A stretch of DNA of 64,000 nt from Mycosarcoma maydis (lineage: Eukaryota > Basidiomycota > Ustilaginomycetes > Ustilaginales): contig NC_026478.1 of NCBI RefSeq assembly GCF_000328475.2, positions 1,240,001 through 1,304,000 on the forward strand. The letters run 5' to 3'. This document shows positions 18,942-29,088 of this stretch, in pieces. The notes below the pieces were generated by a model that saw nothing but the letters and a program-made list of their open reading frames with translations, did not search any database and was not told the origin of the DNA. A program made the position numbers and the translations under genes. Positions within the stretch are counted from its first letter, which is position 1. Every line of letters starts with the position of its first letter.

Positions 18942-19235
18942 CGTGCACACACATAAAGCCCTCCTCGCATCCGTGTAACGTATTCAAACCCTCTCACCTT
19001 TTGAAATTTGAAGGGAACGAGTGGACTGGTTAGAAAGGCTTGTAACTTCTTCAACTTGTGTTGTGACGCTTGCAAGGCAGATTGCTGGCTTGACATCGGC
19101 TCGATCGAGACATTGTGTATTCACGAGACTAAAGCTGAACAGGTTTGTGCCATTGTTCTTTCTCAACATGGTTAAGAGAGTTGTGACTATTTGCAAGGAA
19201 AGAGCGGAAAGAAGGGATAAGGAGACATTCATGAT

Positions 19236-19910
19236 TCACGCGCGCAGAGCCTTGATGGCAAAGGTGGCACCCATGTTCTGCACACTGGAGCTGCTCAGGT
19301 ACTGAAGGTGCTGAGCAGTGATACCAATGCCGGAGGATCGGTCACAGACACCATCGCCGTAGATGCAGATGTCGAGGGTCTTGGAGACCCAGCTGGCTGG
19401 GACCCCTCCGAAGCCGTAGTAAGAAATGCCACTTGCGGCCGCGGTGGCTTTGCCACCGTTACCATCGACATTGCAAGCGAGATTAGGTTTGTGCTGGGGA
19501 TTACCGATTAGAATAACTCCTTTCACAGCGTTAAAGTTGGCACCGGTGAGTCTTGGCATAGCGTTGACGGTAGCAGCAGCGCCCTGTGAATAGCCCTCGA
19601 GGACAAAGCAGGTTCTGGGGTCAGAGGCAAGCGTAGATTGCACCTTGCGGATAATGTCGGCGGTACCGGCGGCCGAGTTTTGAGTAAAGTCTGAAGTGTA
19701 GACAGTGTGGTAACTGGACCCGCCTGGAACAGTGGAGAAAATACGCTGGTTCATAGCAAGGAAGCCAGCAGAGGGACCCTGAAGCTCACCAGTACCACGG
19801 GTATCGATGACGACGTACTTTGAGCAGCCAGCGCGCTTGTCAAGAGGCATACCATTTACGGCGCCAACAAGGACGAGGACGAGTGTGGCAAAGGCCAACT
19901 TGAACAGCAT
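19236..19910 (-). CDS. Secreted cutinase (carbohydrate esterase family 5)
   Basis: A 224-residue protein from ATG 19910; the frame opens five codons upstream at a non-ATG codon. A signal peptide (LFKLAFATLVLVLVGAVNG) is followed by a Kex2-type KR at residues 25-26. The esterase fold is recognisable: TRGTGELQGPS near the N-terminus, the nucleophile elbow GYSQG with Ser108, then GDGVCD with catalytic Asp186 and AQHLQY with His201. Four cysteines (29, 101, 146 and the 182/189 pair region) sit where cutinases form disulfides. The family hydrolyses cutin or acetyl-xylan esters outside the cell. It converges with secreted peptide 2 about 295 bp away and lies in a block of secreted-protein genes, which suggests a role at the plant surface. 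Confidence 0.9.
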   Translation of the reverse strand: MLFKLAFATLVLVLVGAVNGMPLDKRAGCSKYVVIDTRGTGELQGPSAGFLAMNQRIFSTVPGGSSYHTVYTSDFTQNSAAGTADIIRKVQSTLASDPRTCFVLEGYSQGAAATVNAMPRLTGANFNAVKGVILIGNPQHKPNLACNVDGNGGKATAAASGISYYGFGGVPASWVSKTLDICIYGDGVCDRSSGIGITAQHLQYLSSSSVQNMGATFAIKALRA

Positions 19911-21823
19911 TGTAAATGGATGCAAAAGGAGTTCCAGAAGTCTAAAAGAGGATGTAACGAGAGGATGTCAGAGCGAGAAGAAGGGGGGTATTGTTTGGTA
20001 AGTTAGAAGAACTCTTTGATGCCAGAAAGGCAGCTTTTAAGACGTTCAAGTCGACCAGCATGGGGCACATTGATAGCTTGGCTGCGAGAAGGAAGCCATA
20101 GAAACTGATCTGTGACTGCACTTTTACGCAAGTGTCGCTCGTAAGAAGCCAACATGCGGCAATTGCTGCTCAACATGAATTGTGGAGCGATCATCTTAGC
20201 TTTCTGGGTCTGCACCAGTACAGCGAAGGTGCACAGTGCACCAATAAGATAGCAAGTAGCAAAACTGAATGTGCAGAGACACCAACAGAAGCAGTAGCGA
20301 GAAGCCACAGCATAAGCGAATTGAATTAGGACAATCATGAATCGAATCGTAGCCTTGAGTGCAGAAATGACAGGCGACCCAGCGTGGATGACAGCCTTGG
20401 CGGAAGAAAGCTCCGTCTGATGCGACTTAGATGGCCAGTATTGGAACCTGACCAATCAGGTTGAGAAGACGAACATGCTCCAACCGAGAAGTGGCGAATA
20501 CGACAGGGTGGAACAACGTGTTGGCTCGCAGATGCCGCTAAGAGCTGCAGCCATATGCGAAGGATCCACGAAGCCACAATCAAGGATGGAACAATCACGA
20601 ATTGCTGTACGTCGTCAGAGCTGGCTAATGTCTGCCAGATCGAGACGTTTAAACAAGCTCGGCTAGGCTTGGTGAGAATTCATTTCAGAGTCGAACAGGG
20701 CCGCCAGTAGACGGGAGCAAATTGCTGTCCAAAAGTGCAAAGAGGACCAGCAAGAGTCTTGAATGCATGATAAGTTAGGCTAATCGTGAATCTCGCAAAC
20801 CTCACTCATCAAACGGAACGTCGGCTCGGGACGGCAAATCTATCGATTGAACCTTGCTGTGATTCAGCGGTAAGCAGAGAAGCCGAGGCAGTCACAGAGT
20901 GCAGTGGCAACGAAATCAGTTGTGAAGCTGCGCAACGTGGCAAGCTTAGTGCAAAGGTGGCAGAGGTGGCGCGGACCCGTGACTCTACGTCGAGACACCA
21001 TAGGCGTGTGGAGCATTGCCAGGTTTACGGGTTGATCCTGAATGTCAGTCACGATTTTACAACTTAGCGTGGAAAGGATGCAACGATGCAAGCTCGCTTG
21101 CACAACCTCACCGAAATGGACTCACGATCGAGAATTATTCTGCAGGCTAAGATATCGAAGCACAGTTGTGAAGGAGGTTCGTATAACGTGGCAGAAATGT
21201 CTCAGATCCGGTCCGCGACATCCGACAAAAATCACATCACGACTCGAAACGTGCGATCATCACAACTGCCGTTGCGATGAAAGGTTATACACCATGAAGG
21301 AATCGGCCAAAAAGGGCCGAGTTGCAGCATGTCTGCTGCCTATTCCGATCTCTTGTATCACATAGGTGCTTACACAGTAAGTCTGGGTTGAGCCACGTGC
21401 TGCACGAAGTGACAAACAATCGTGAATCGTGGACCGTGGCTGCACGTGACGAATGTTCGGCATTGTCAGACCCCAAGTCCTAAAGCCTAGCATCGATTTT
21501 GCTGATGTAAGCATTTGTTGGGTGAGTAAGGAGCGGAGTCATCCGAACGGGGCTGCAGGTTTGATTAGCGTGGGGCTCCTTGGTAAGCGAAGCAGACCCA
21601 TTCCCTGGTACATGGCGGTAGAGCCCAACTGCATTCATGCTTCGATCACCCTCGCTGGCAAACCACGGTGACTGAGTGGGGCAGAGACTGGTAGCTGGTA
21701 GCTCATCGAGCTATGTTGGCTTTGAGGCAAGCTAACGAATCTCACCGGGGTGACTGCGGATACATGGACGAAGAATTGATGTCAATTTGTCTTCTGAGCC
21801 AACATAGCAGCTGGTAACTTAGG

Positions 21824-21854
21824 TTTTTTTTTTTAGTTTTTTTTTTTTTTTTTT
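21824..21854 (+). repeat. Interrupted poly(T) tract
   Basis: Eleven T, then AG, then eighteen T. It lies in gene-free DNA between cutinase and beta-glucosidase. It could be the poly(A) tail remnant of a minus-strand retroelement copy, but no element body is recognisable. Confidence 0.85.
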
Positions 21855-23110
21855 GGCTTGAGTACAGCGACGAAACATTCCCGATTCACAGTTGAAGTTG
21901 CGTGGTGCTCGTGACTGTATACGCGAGGGTTGCGTGTATTGCTGATGGAGCGAGAGTCACTCTCAGCGCGTAATCTCGAATGGTGAATTCACTCCCTTCG
22001 ATATGGCTCAACTGTCGAGTCGGGGCTTGAGATTAAGTTTTTTGTTTCTCCGCAAGACAAGCCGATCATGTAACTGCGCTTGGTCCTCTCACTAAACATC
22101 GGCCGCGTAAAGTCGCGCGTGCTACCACTCTGCATTGATCTGCAGCTGTCTGCTGGCAGTACCAAGATCGTTCGCTTCTCTATCCGAACGACAGACTCAA
22201 ACGCAGAGAAGAGACCTTGAGCATACAGTGTTTTCTGCGCCAGACGGTTCACGCACGCGCCGCCTCATTCCGCTGTGCGTCGGTTTCTGTAAGATGACTC
22301 AAGAGAATTCTTGGTCGGGTGCTAGCCGATCCTTGCTCACCGTGTTGGCCACCCTTCTTTCGGCATCGGCCAATTCCTGTTCCCCCTGTGCGCCTTGTGC
22401 CGACACAAGGCAGCTACAGTATCCCAAGCAAGCCAAATTCGCCGCGGGTGACTTGTGACCCTCGTTCCAGAAGATTGCTTTCCCAACCTTGCATTCGCTA
22501 GCCGATGAGCACTCGTCACTCTTGCGCGTCGCTTGCTTCTTGACTCACGGCTACGCCCCCCACTCTGCCTTTACACAATAACACCCCTCCGCTTCGCTTC
22601 TCATTCCCCAGATGGCTGACCTGCGCATCGCATAAACCCGTCCCCACGCTTCTGTCTCATCTAGTAATTGCCACCACTTGACCTTGACGTTCTCAATTTC
22701 TCGCCTAAAAGTTATACCGTGTGCTTGAACGCTTCTGTTCAATCTCGCTTCACCTCGGGCTGCCTTAGCGATTCTGGTTGTAGTCATCGAATCATTCTCA
22801 CCCACGGCCCCCTCCGTACTTCTGTTTAGACGGATCGCCTCCTGTTGCCCCTGAAACAAGCCAGTTCTCTTCGGCCAACTTTTCGAACCTACTTGCCGTC
22901 TGCACACTTTTGGTTTTGGTTTAGCAACCAAGGCTCGCTTTTGCAACCCCCACTCAAGTTCCGTCCGCGGTTAGCATTCAATTCCAGGTCGAGACTCTGG
23001 CGCACTTGCGTATTCCATCGCACCCACCCAGAGCGCCCACGCCAAGGTACCTGGCTCCACCCTTCCACATCAAGAGGGAAAGCTCATGCTCAGCGATCAG
23101 GTTGGTCGAC

Positions 23111-23158
23111 CCCTTCCTGTCTCCCGTCAACAACCCCTTCCTGTCTCCCGTCAACAAC
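23111..23158 (+). repeat. 24-bp tandem duplication in the beta-glucosidase leader
   Basis: Two identical adjacent 24-bp copies (23111-23134 and 23135-23158), with a diverged third copy starting at 23159. The array ends about 80 bp or less before the ATG of the GH3 gene, inside its probable 5' leader. Confidence 0.85.
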
Positions 23159-23237
23159 CACTTCACTTTTCCAGTCAACGCCAAACATCTGTATCGGTCC
23201 CGTCTTCTGTGACCCTTGCGAAGAGGCAAAAGCTGTG

Positions 23238-25697
23238 ATGAAGTTCTCCACATTCTTGCCACTCGCCGCTCTAGCCTGCGCAGCTCAAAGCTTGGCCATC
23301 ATCACACCGAACGCCGACTACCAGCAACTTTTCGGCGAGAGAGACCTCGATGGGCCAACCCAGTTCCTCGAGAGACGACAACAAGGTATTGGAGGTGCTG
23401 GTCAGAACGGTCCTGGCTACCAGACAGTCCCCAACGTACCTTTTAATGGAAACGACTCGCTCCCCTATTCGCCACCCTTTTACCCAACGCCTCAGACTAA
23501 AGGAACCTCACAAAAGTGGAAAGATGCCATCGGAAAGGCGCGAGCTTATCTGCAGCAGTTCAACCAGACTGAAAAGGTCATGCTTACCACCGGTTCTGGC
23601 TGGACTCGAGGCCCATGTGTTGGAAACATTGCACCCATTCCTCGTGTCAACTTTCCTGGTATGTGTCTCATGGACGGTCCAGCCGGTGTCCGAGGCACTG
23701 ACCGTATCACGTCGTTCCCAGATGCCATCACCGCTGCCGCTTCCTTCGACCGCGATCTCTTCTACAAGCGCGCCTACGCCCTTGGCGAGGAGTTCAAGAC
23801 CAAGGGCGCCAACATATGGCTTGGTCCCATGATGAACCTGGCTCGCTCCCCCGCGGCTGGTCGCTCATGGGAAGGCTTCGGTGCTGATCCTTACCTGAAC
23901 GGTGAAGGCTCGTATTTCTCCGTCCTTGGTGCTCAGGACGCAGGTGTTCAGGCCACACTCAAACATTACATCAACAATGAGCAGGAACACTTTCGAAACG
24001 AGGGGAGCTCTAACATCGACTCTCGCACCGAGCGAGAGCTCTACCTTCACCCTTTCCTTCGAGGTGTTCAGGCCGGTGCTGCATCTATCATGTGCTCGTA
24101 CAACCTAGTCAACAACAGTTGGGCCTGCCAGAACTCGGAACTGCTCAACAATCGTCTCAAGACCGAGCTCGAGTTCCCTGGTTATGTTATGTCGGATTGG
24201 GGTGCTCAGCATGCTGGTGTTGCTTCGGCCAATGCTGGCCTGGATATGACCATGCCTGGTGATGTTCTCTGTTGCTCGCGTCAGGAAGGCTCGCTTTGGG
24301 GCGGAAACCTTACCAACGCCATTAACAATGGCTCTGTGACTACCACACGTCTTGATGACATGGCTACTCGTATCCTTGCTGGCTGGTTCCTCCTTGGACA
24401 GGATCAAGGATTCCCAGAGCCCAACTTCAACTTTTTTGACAAGATGGACCCTGCTACCAATCAACACATTGATGCTACAGCGGACCACTACAAGATTGCG
24501 CGCGAAGTGGCCAGTGCAGGCACTGTCTTGCTAAAGAACCATCGTCACGCTTTGCCGCTCAACAAGCCGCGCAATATGGCCGTCGTTGGTTCGGATGCCG
24601 GACCTCTCTATCAGGGATCCAACTATTGGCCTGATCGTGCTCAGAATGGTGGTTTGCCGTACGGCACGCTTGGCCAAGGTTGGGGTTCTGGCGCCAGCGA
24701 CTACTCGTACTTTTTCTCTCCTTATGAGGCTTTGCAGGCGCGTGCTCGCGAGGATCGCACAGACTTCCAGTGGAACTTTGACGACTTCAACATTGCTCAG
24801 AGTGTCAAGATTTCTAACATGACCGACGTTGCGCTCGTCTTTGTCAGCGCTGAGAGTGGCGAAGGTTATATCACCGTCGACCAAAACGAAGGCGATCGCA
24901 ACAACTTGACGCTCTGGAATCAGGGTGAGCAGCTTATCCGCAACGTGACTGCCGTCAACAACAACACGGTCGTCATCATTCACTCGGTAGGCGCTGTCGA
25001 TATGGAGAGTTTCGCCGAGAACCCCAACGTAACGGCCATTGTCTGGGCTCAGCTTCCCGGCAGTGAGAGCGGTCGTGCTCTTGTGGATGTGCTGTATGGC
25101 GATTATAACCCCAGCGGCCGGCTTCCTTATACGATTGGTAAGAACCGCACAGACTACTCTGCGGATGTGCTTTACTACAACGACACTGTCACGCCTCAGA
25201 TCAACTACACGGAAGCCCTCAACATTGACTACCGCCACTTTGATGCGAAGAACATTGAGCCTCGTTACGAGTTTGGTTTCGGCCTGTCTTACACCAAATT
25301 TTCGTATTCCGGTGCCTGGACGCAGCAGGTAGGATGGGCCGACAACAGCTGGTGGGGATCCTCAAATGCATCGACAGGTCTGCCGGAATGGCTCTTCCAA
25401 CCCAAGTACGAGCTCACCTTTTCGCTCACCAACTCTGGCGATCGTGACGGCCATGAAGTGTGGCAAGCGTACCTCGAGTTCCCGCGCTCGTCAGGCGAGC
25501 CGCCAAAGGTACTGCGTAACTTTGGGCGCGAGTGGGTCAACAAGTACAACACAATAGAGGTCAAATTCACGCTTAGCCAATACGACGTTTCGACGTGGTG
25601 CAACAAGAAGAACCGATGGCTGCAGCCTGAGGGCAAGCTCAAGGTGCTCATTGGTGCTTCGTCTCGTGATATTCGCCAGGCCGTCGTTCTCAACTGA
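23238..25697 (+). CDS. Secreted beta-glucosidase, glycoside hydrolase family 3
   Basis: An 819-residue protein from ATG 23238. The frame stays open for 131 codons upstream, but the signal peptide MKFSTFLPLAALACAAQSLA fixes the start. GH3 hallmarks are in order: GPCVGNIAPIPRVNFPGMCLMDGPAGVR, KGANIWLGPMMNLARSPAAGRSWEGFGADPYL, TLKHYINNEQEHFRN, and GYVMSDWGAQHAG, whose Asp320 is the expected nucleophile. These are followed by the GH3 C-terminal domain with LLKNHRHALPL and the fibronectin type III-like tail. There are many N-glycosylation sites (NVT, NNT, NYT, NAS). The enzyme releases glucose from beta-linked oligosaccharides outside the cell. It closes the secreted-protein block together with cutinase and the peptide pair. 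Confidence 0.93.
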   Translation: MKFSTFLPLAALACAAQSLAIITPNADYQQLFGERDLDGPTQFLERRQQGIGGAGQNGPGYQTVPNVPFNGNDSLPYSPPFYPTPQTKGTSQKWKDAIGKARAYLQQFNQTEKVMLTTGSGWTRGPCVGNIAPIPRVNFPGMCLMDGPAGVRGTDRITSFPDAITAAASFDRDLFYKRAYALGEEFKTKGANIWLGPMMNLARSPAAGRSWEGFGADPYLNGEGSYFSVLGAQDAGVQATLKHYINNEQEHFRNEGSSNIDSRTERELYLHPFLRGVQAGAASIMCSYNLVNNSWACQNSELLNNRLKTELEFPGYVMSDWGAQHAGVASANAGLDMTMPGDVLCCSRQEGSLWGGNLTNAINNGSVTTTRLDDMATRILAGWFLLGQDQGFPEPNFNFFDKMDPATNQHIDATADHYKIAREVASAGTVLLKNHRHALPLNKPRNMAVVGSDAGPLYQGSNYWPDRAQNGGLPYGTLGQGWGSGASDYSYFFSPYEALQARAREDRTDFQWNFDDFNIAQSVKISNMTDVALVFVSAESGEGYITVDQNEGDRNNLTLWNQGEQLIRNVTAVNNNTVVIIHSVGAVDMESFAENPNVTAIVWAQLPGSESGRALVDVLYGDYNPSGRLPYTIGKNRTDYSADVLYYNDTVTPQINYTEALNIDYRHFDAKNIEPRYEFGFGLSYTKFSYSGAWTQQVGWADNSWWGSSNASTGLPEWLFQPKYELTFSLTNSGDRDGHEVWQAYLEFPRSSGEPPKVLRNFGREWVNKYNTIEVKFTLSQYDVSTWCNKKNRWLQPEGKLKVLIGASSRDIRQAVVLN

Positions 25698-26513
25698 AGA
25701 TCTCCTATTATTCAGCATCCGCTGCTCTGTCTCCATTTGAACACTTTCTCGAGACTTTTGACTCTCAAATTGCATTGTTACAACGCTTTCCTGTTTGCAG
25801 TATCATGAAGCTCTCTCTAGTCTCTTCTGTCTCCGCCGTAGCACGAGAGCAATAATCGTGAATTGTGTCGTCGAGTGACAGTGTCAGGACGGCCAAGAGA
25901 CCCTGCACCCTTACGAGACTGGCGATTCCCGGCCGAGTGTGCAACGCTGTGATGTGGGTGGTTTCGAGGATTCTGTGTTTTCCAAGTTGCGTTTTTGGAT
26001 AGCTTTGCTTTATTCGTTCCTCAAGTCGTGAGTCTGTGAGTCGTGAGTTGCACGCCAACAGGGTCTTTGAACATTCTGATTCACGATTCACGATTCGTAA
26101 TTAATTTTGTCCTGACGCGTGACTGCGAATTAGTTTCGAAATTTTTCCTCAAAGCAGAGGAGCCGCATGCACGACTCGTGACTGGGTCCACTTCATGTAG
26201 GTCCGAATTCCGACTTGGTTGACGGAACTTGCTCTCCATCTCCATCATACTTTTGAGCCATTCTTGATTGGCATCGACGCATCGGCACCACTATTGCGAG
26301 CAAAGCTGAAACAAAGGGCTCCAGATATACAGAAAGGCATATCGCATTTCCTGTCTGGCAAATCTAGTCTCAACACCAGGTCTCACACAGATTGGTTCGA
26401 TAAGTGCATAGCCTATCTCTACCGAACTTCACCAAGCACTGACTCACATTAGCGATTCAGCTTGCTACAACCTCACTGGATTGTCTCTGCTGCTTGTTCT
26501 AAAAGCTTTGGCC
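25698..26513. promoter_or_regulatory. Intergenic, PP4R2-like promoter region
   Basis: About 815 bp. Two related repeat types lie side by side: GAGTCGTGAGT words (about 26025-26050, AGTCGTGAGTCTGTGAGTCG region) and the ATTCACG tandem (about 26078-26095). No gene or clear core promoter element is seen. Confidence 0.45.
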
Positions 26514-28325
26514 ATGACATCCGACACACTGCACGATCTAGCCGCGACTTTCCAATGGTCACCCTCTTACCTTGCTCAATTACAACACATTGCCGATACG
26601 GACGACTTCATTCACGAAGATGACGTTCATCACCAGCAACAACTCTCTTCCTCGTCCTCTGCCGCGGGTGCATCTTCATCCCCACCTGCAACACAACATC
26701 CAGGAGCATATGATTGGCCGGTATTAAAGGACGCCATCAAGTATCGAATTCGAAGCTGTTTGCAGGAGAGCTTTGGATCAGACAGGGAGATGGTGTTGCA
26801 CCCGGCGACAAAGTTGATGCCGTACATGGAGCCGGGTGAGGAACTGGAAGTGACGTGGCAGAAGGCTGATTGTGGAATGCTGTGTGAGAAGCAGAATGAG
26901 AAGGAAGAGGACAAGGCGGAGGGATTGGCGATGCCATCAGCATCTGTAGCGCAGGGCGAAACGAATGGCGCATCTGCTTCTGCTACAGAGAAAGAGGCAG
27001 CGGTAATGGACACAGAGGTCGTCGATGCTGCCGAGAAGGCAGCAGATGAAACTCAAAACGTAACTTCTGACTCAGGATCACCTGTAGCCTCAGCAGCAGC
27101 ACAGGACGGCGATGCATCTTCACCATCATCGGACACAGCCGTCTACACCTACCGTCAGAACTCGTCGTCTTCTGACCCCACCCTCACACATCCCCCCTTC
27201 GTCCACCGCGCCGACATCACCAACTTCTACCCACCCAAGCGTCCTCTCCCAACCGCGCCTTCCACCACGATTCAACCGCTTTCCCCGATGGCCATTGCGA
27301 CGCACATTCGAACCCTGTTTTCCATGCTGGACGACTTTGACGTTCAGCCGCCGTTCACCATCCAGCGTCTGTGCGAACTTGTCGTTGCCCCGACCGCGCA
27401 CTACAATTCCGCCTTGAAATGGATCAGTGCTCTGAAACGCTGTTTGTCCGTCACCGCTACGCGTGATGCGTTTCCCATTAGCCCCGTTCAGGCAGCTGTC
27501 GAGCTGGTGCCCAATGGCACGCATTCAGGTGAAAATGTCGTAGCCGACATTTCCGAACTCGAGATGGATCGGATAGATGGACTACCGCCTAGCTCGGCGT
27601 CCGGTGGGGTGCGATCCAGGAGCTCGAGCGTGGGTTCGAACGCGAGTGTGGCCGAACCGCTGTTCTCGCCCATTCCCTTCATTGTGAGGGACGAGAATGG
27701 ACAGACGACAAGCAGTGGTGATGGCGGTACTGCAGCAGCAGGACAGCAGCGAGAGACGGATGCGATGGCATCAGATCTGCAAGGCGTGGATCGACGAGTA
27801 TTGATGGACCAGACCCCGGACATGGAATTGGGCGGGGCAGATAGGACACAGATCGGGGATCGATTGCCGAACGAGATCGTGGATGTGGGTCCAGCTCGCA
27901 ACGCACGCGTTGCGGATGGTGCGAATGCAACTGTGAAGCCACAGGAGCACGAGGCACAACAAGATGCCGTCATGCCAGAATGCTCAGATGATCCGATGCA
28001 GCACACAGCTACCACCGATGCCGTCACTGCAGCAGTCCAAGCCTCCTCTTGCTCCACGGCGACACCAGTGTCCGCTTCAGCAGCAACTTGCGAACCACTC
28101 GGTGTCCCCGACGGCCAAGTCGACGAGATCGACAACCCCACTTTCACGCTCAACCCTCTCACATCTACCACCAATGCTGCTCCATCCGCATCCGTGGCTA
28201 CCTCTACAACTCCCTCATCACAGCCAGTCTCAGGCTCGCAAGATGTCCAAGACGATCAAGATACACCGCGCTCCACCAAACGTCGCAAAAGCGTCGCTTC
28301 CGTCCACGACGATGCGCGCGCATGA
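26514..28325 (+). CDS. Protein phosphatase 4 regulatory subunit 2 (PP4R2)-like
   Basis: A 603-residue protein from ATG 26514; eleven upstream codons in the same frame start at a non-ATG codon. The N-terminal part ([26 protein letters not shown]... then [20 protein letters not shown]) and the central block ([35 protein letters not shown], about residues 280-315) match the PP4R2 family, where the equivalent reads [30 protein letters not shown]. PP4R2 links the PP4 catalytic subunit to its substrates in DNA repair and other nuclear events. Acidic, Ala/Thr-rich, probably disordered inserts separate and follow the blocks, and the C-terminus carries a STKRRKS basic site that may be a nuclear signal. 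The composition of inserts makes it longer than the animal proteins. Confidence 0.8.
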   Translation: [603 protein letters not shown]

Positions 28326-29088
28326 CCCGCATCTCATCCTCCATACACCAGCCCTTCGGTGATCGCGTGTTGGTCAGATCCAGCTATCGTTGCTGTTTTT
28401 CCTATTCACGATTACATGCAATTATCACACCGAAGCTGCAAAGAAAACAAAAGCCTAGCCCATCGAGTCAGCGCGAAGATGAATCACGTTATCTACACCC
28501 AGTCCAGTTGTGCGGGTTGTCGGATCCCACAAGCAGGTGGAGGTCTGAGTGGGCGGCATGCTGGGTGAGTCGGCGGTCGGTGGTGGTGGCGGTGCTGCTG
28601 CTGCCGTTTTCCGTGTTACGGTGAGCGAGGAGAAGAAGCTGTCCGGGTATGGCGGGAAGCTTTCACGCGGACTCATATGCCAGCTGATAAGTCGGTCCAT
28701 CCACCACGTCCGGCGAAGGCGTGGGTTGCGGTAGAACATGTAAAGTGCTGCTCGAGCCGTGCACCGGAGCAGGTTTCGTCGAGATTAATGCGAGCGACTT
28801 GGTCGACGTCGTTGCGGCAGGTGGAGTCAACGTCGGTCATGGTCTCAATTTCGACAGTGGACCAAGAATCGATTTGGAGCTTGACTGAGAGTCATCAGCT
28901 CGACAAGAGGTGTTGGCAACACTTGAAGCTAGCACGCGCCTCTCAGCAGCAGCATCGCTCGACCGCAGAGTAGGCCTCGGCATCCGAGACCAAGCCAAAG
29001 TTGATTCAAGACCGATGTCATCTTGGTAGGTTTCTTGGTCGTGCGCTTTGCTCTTGCTCTCTTTTGACGATCGGCGTGGGTGATGCAT
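28326..29088. other. Intergenic, convergent 3' ends
   Basis: 763 bp between the 3' ends of the PP4R2-like and the 909-residue orphan gene. One ATTCACGATT word is at about 28406. Small open frames on both strands lack protein character. Confidence 0.45.

Larger units (their letters stand above)
19911..23237. other. Long intergenic region between cutinase and beta-glucosidase
   Basis: 3.3 kb between divergent secreted-enzyme genes. It holds an interrupted T-run at 21824-21854 (T11, AG, T18), scattered CGTGAAT words (about 20,786 and 21,421), and a pyrimidine-rich leader from about 22,540 to 23,230. The leader contains a 24-bp tandem duplication at 23111-23158. Many short open frames cross it but none has a recognisable domain or convincing signal peptide. 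Confidence 0.45.

Noticed and set aside
20003..20455. 150-codon minus-strand frame upstream of the cutinase
   Set aside because: It sits in the cutinase promoter; a hydrophobic stretch is present but there is no ordered signal peptide or domain.
22294..22458. Candidate small secreted protein (MTQENSWSGASRSLLTVLATLL...)
   Set aside because: The hydrophobic stretch is weak, the product is short and without a partner, and it lies in the pyrimidine-rich region before the beta-glucosidase.
24531..25238. 235-codon open frame on the minus strand inside the beta-glucosidase
   Set aside because: It lies entirely opposite a well-supported GH3 coding region and its translation has no recognisable domain; long antisense frames are common in GC-rich fungal genes.
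27488..28174. 228-codon minus-strand frame opposite the PP4R2-like gene
   Set aside because: Shadow of Ser/Ala-rich coding sequence; no start context or domain.
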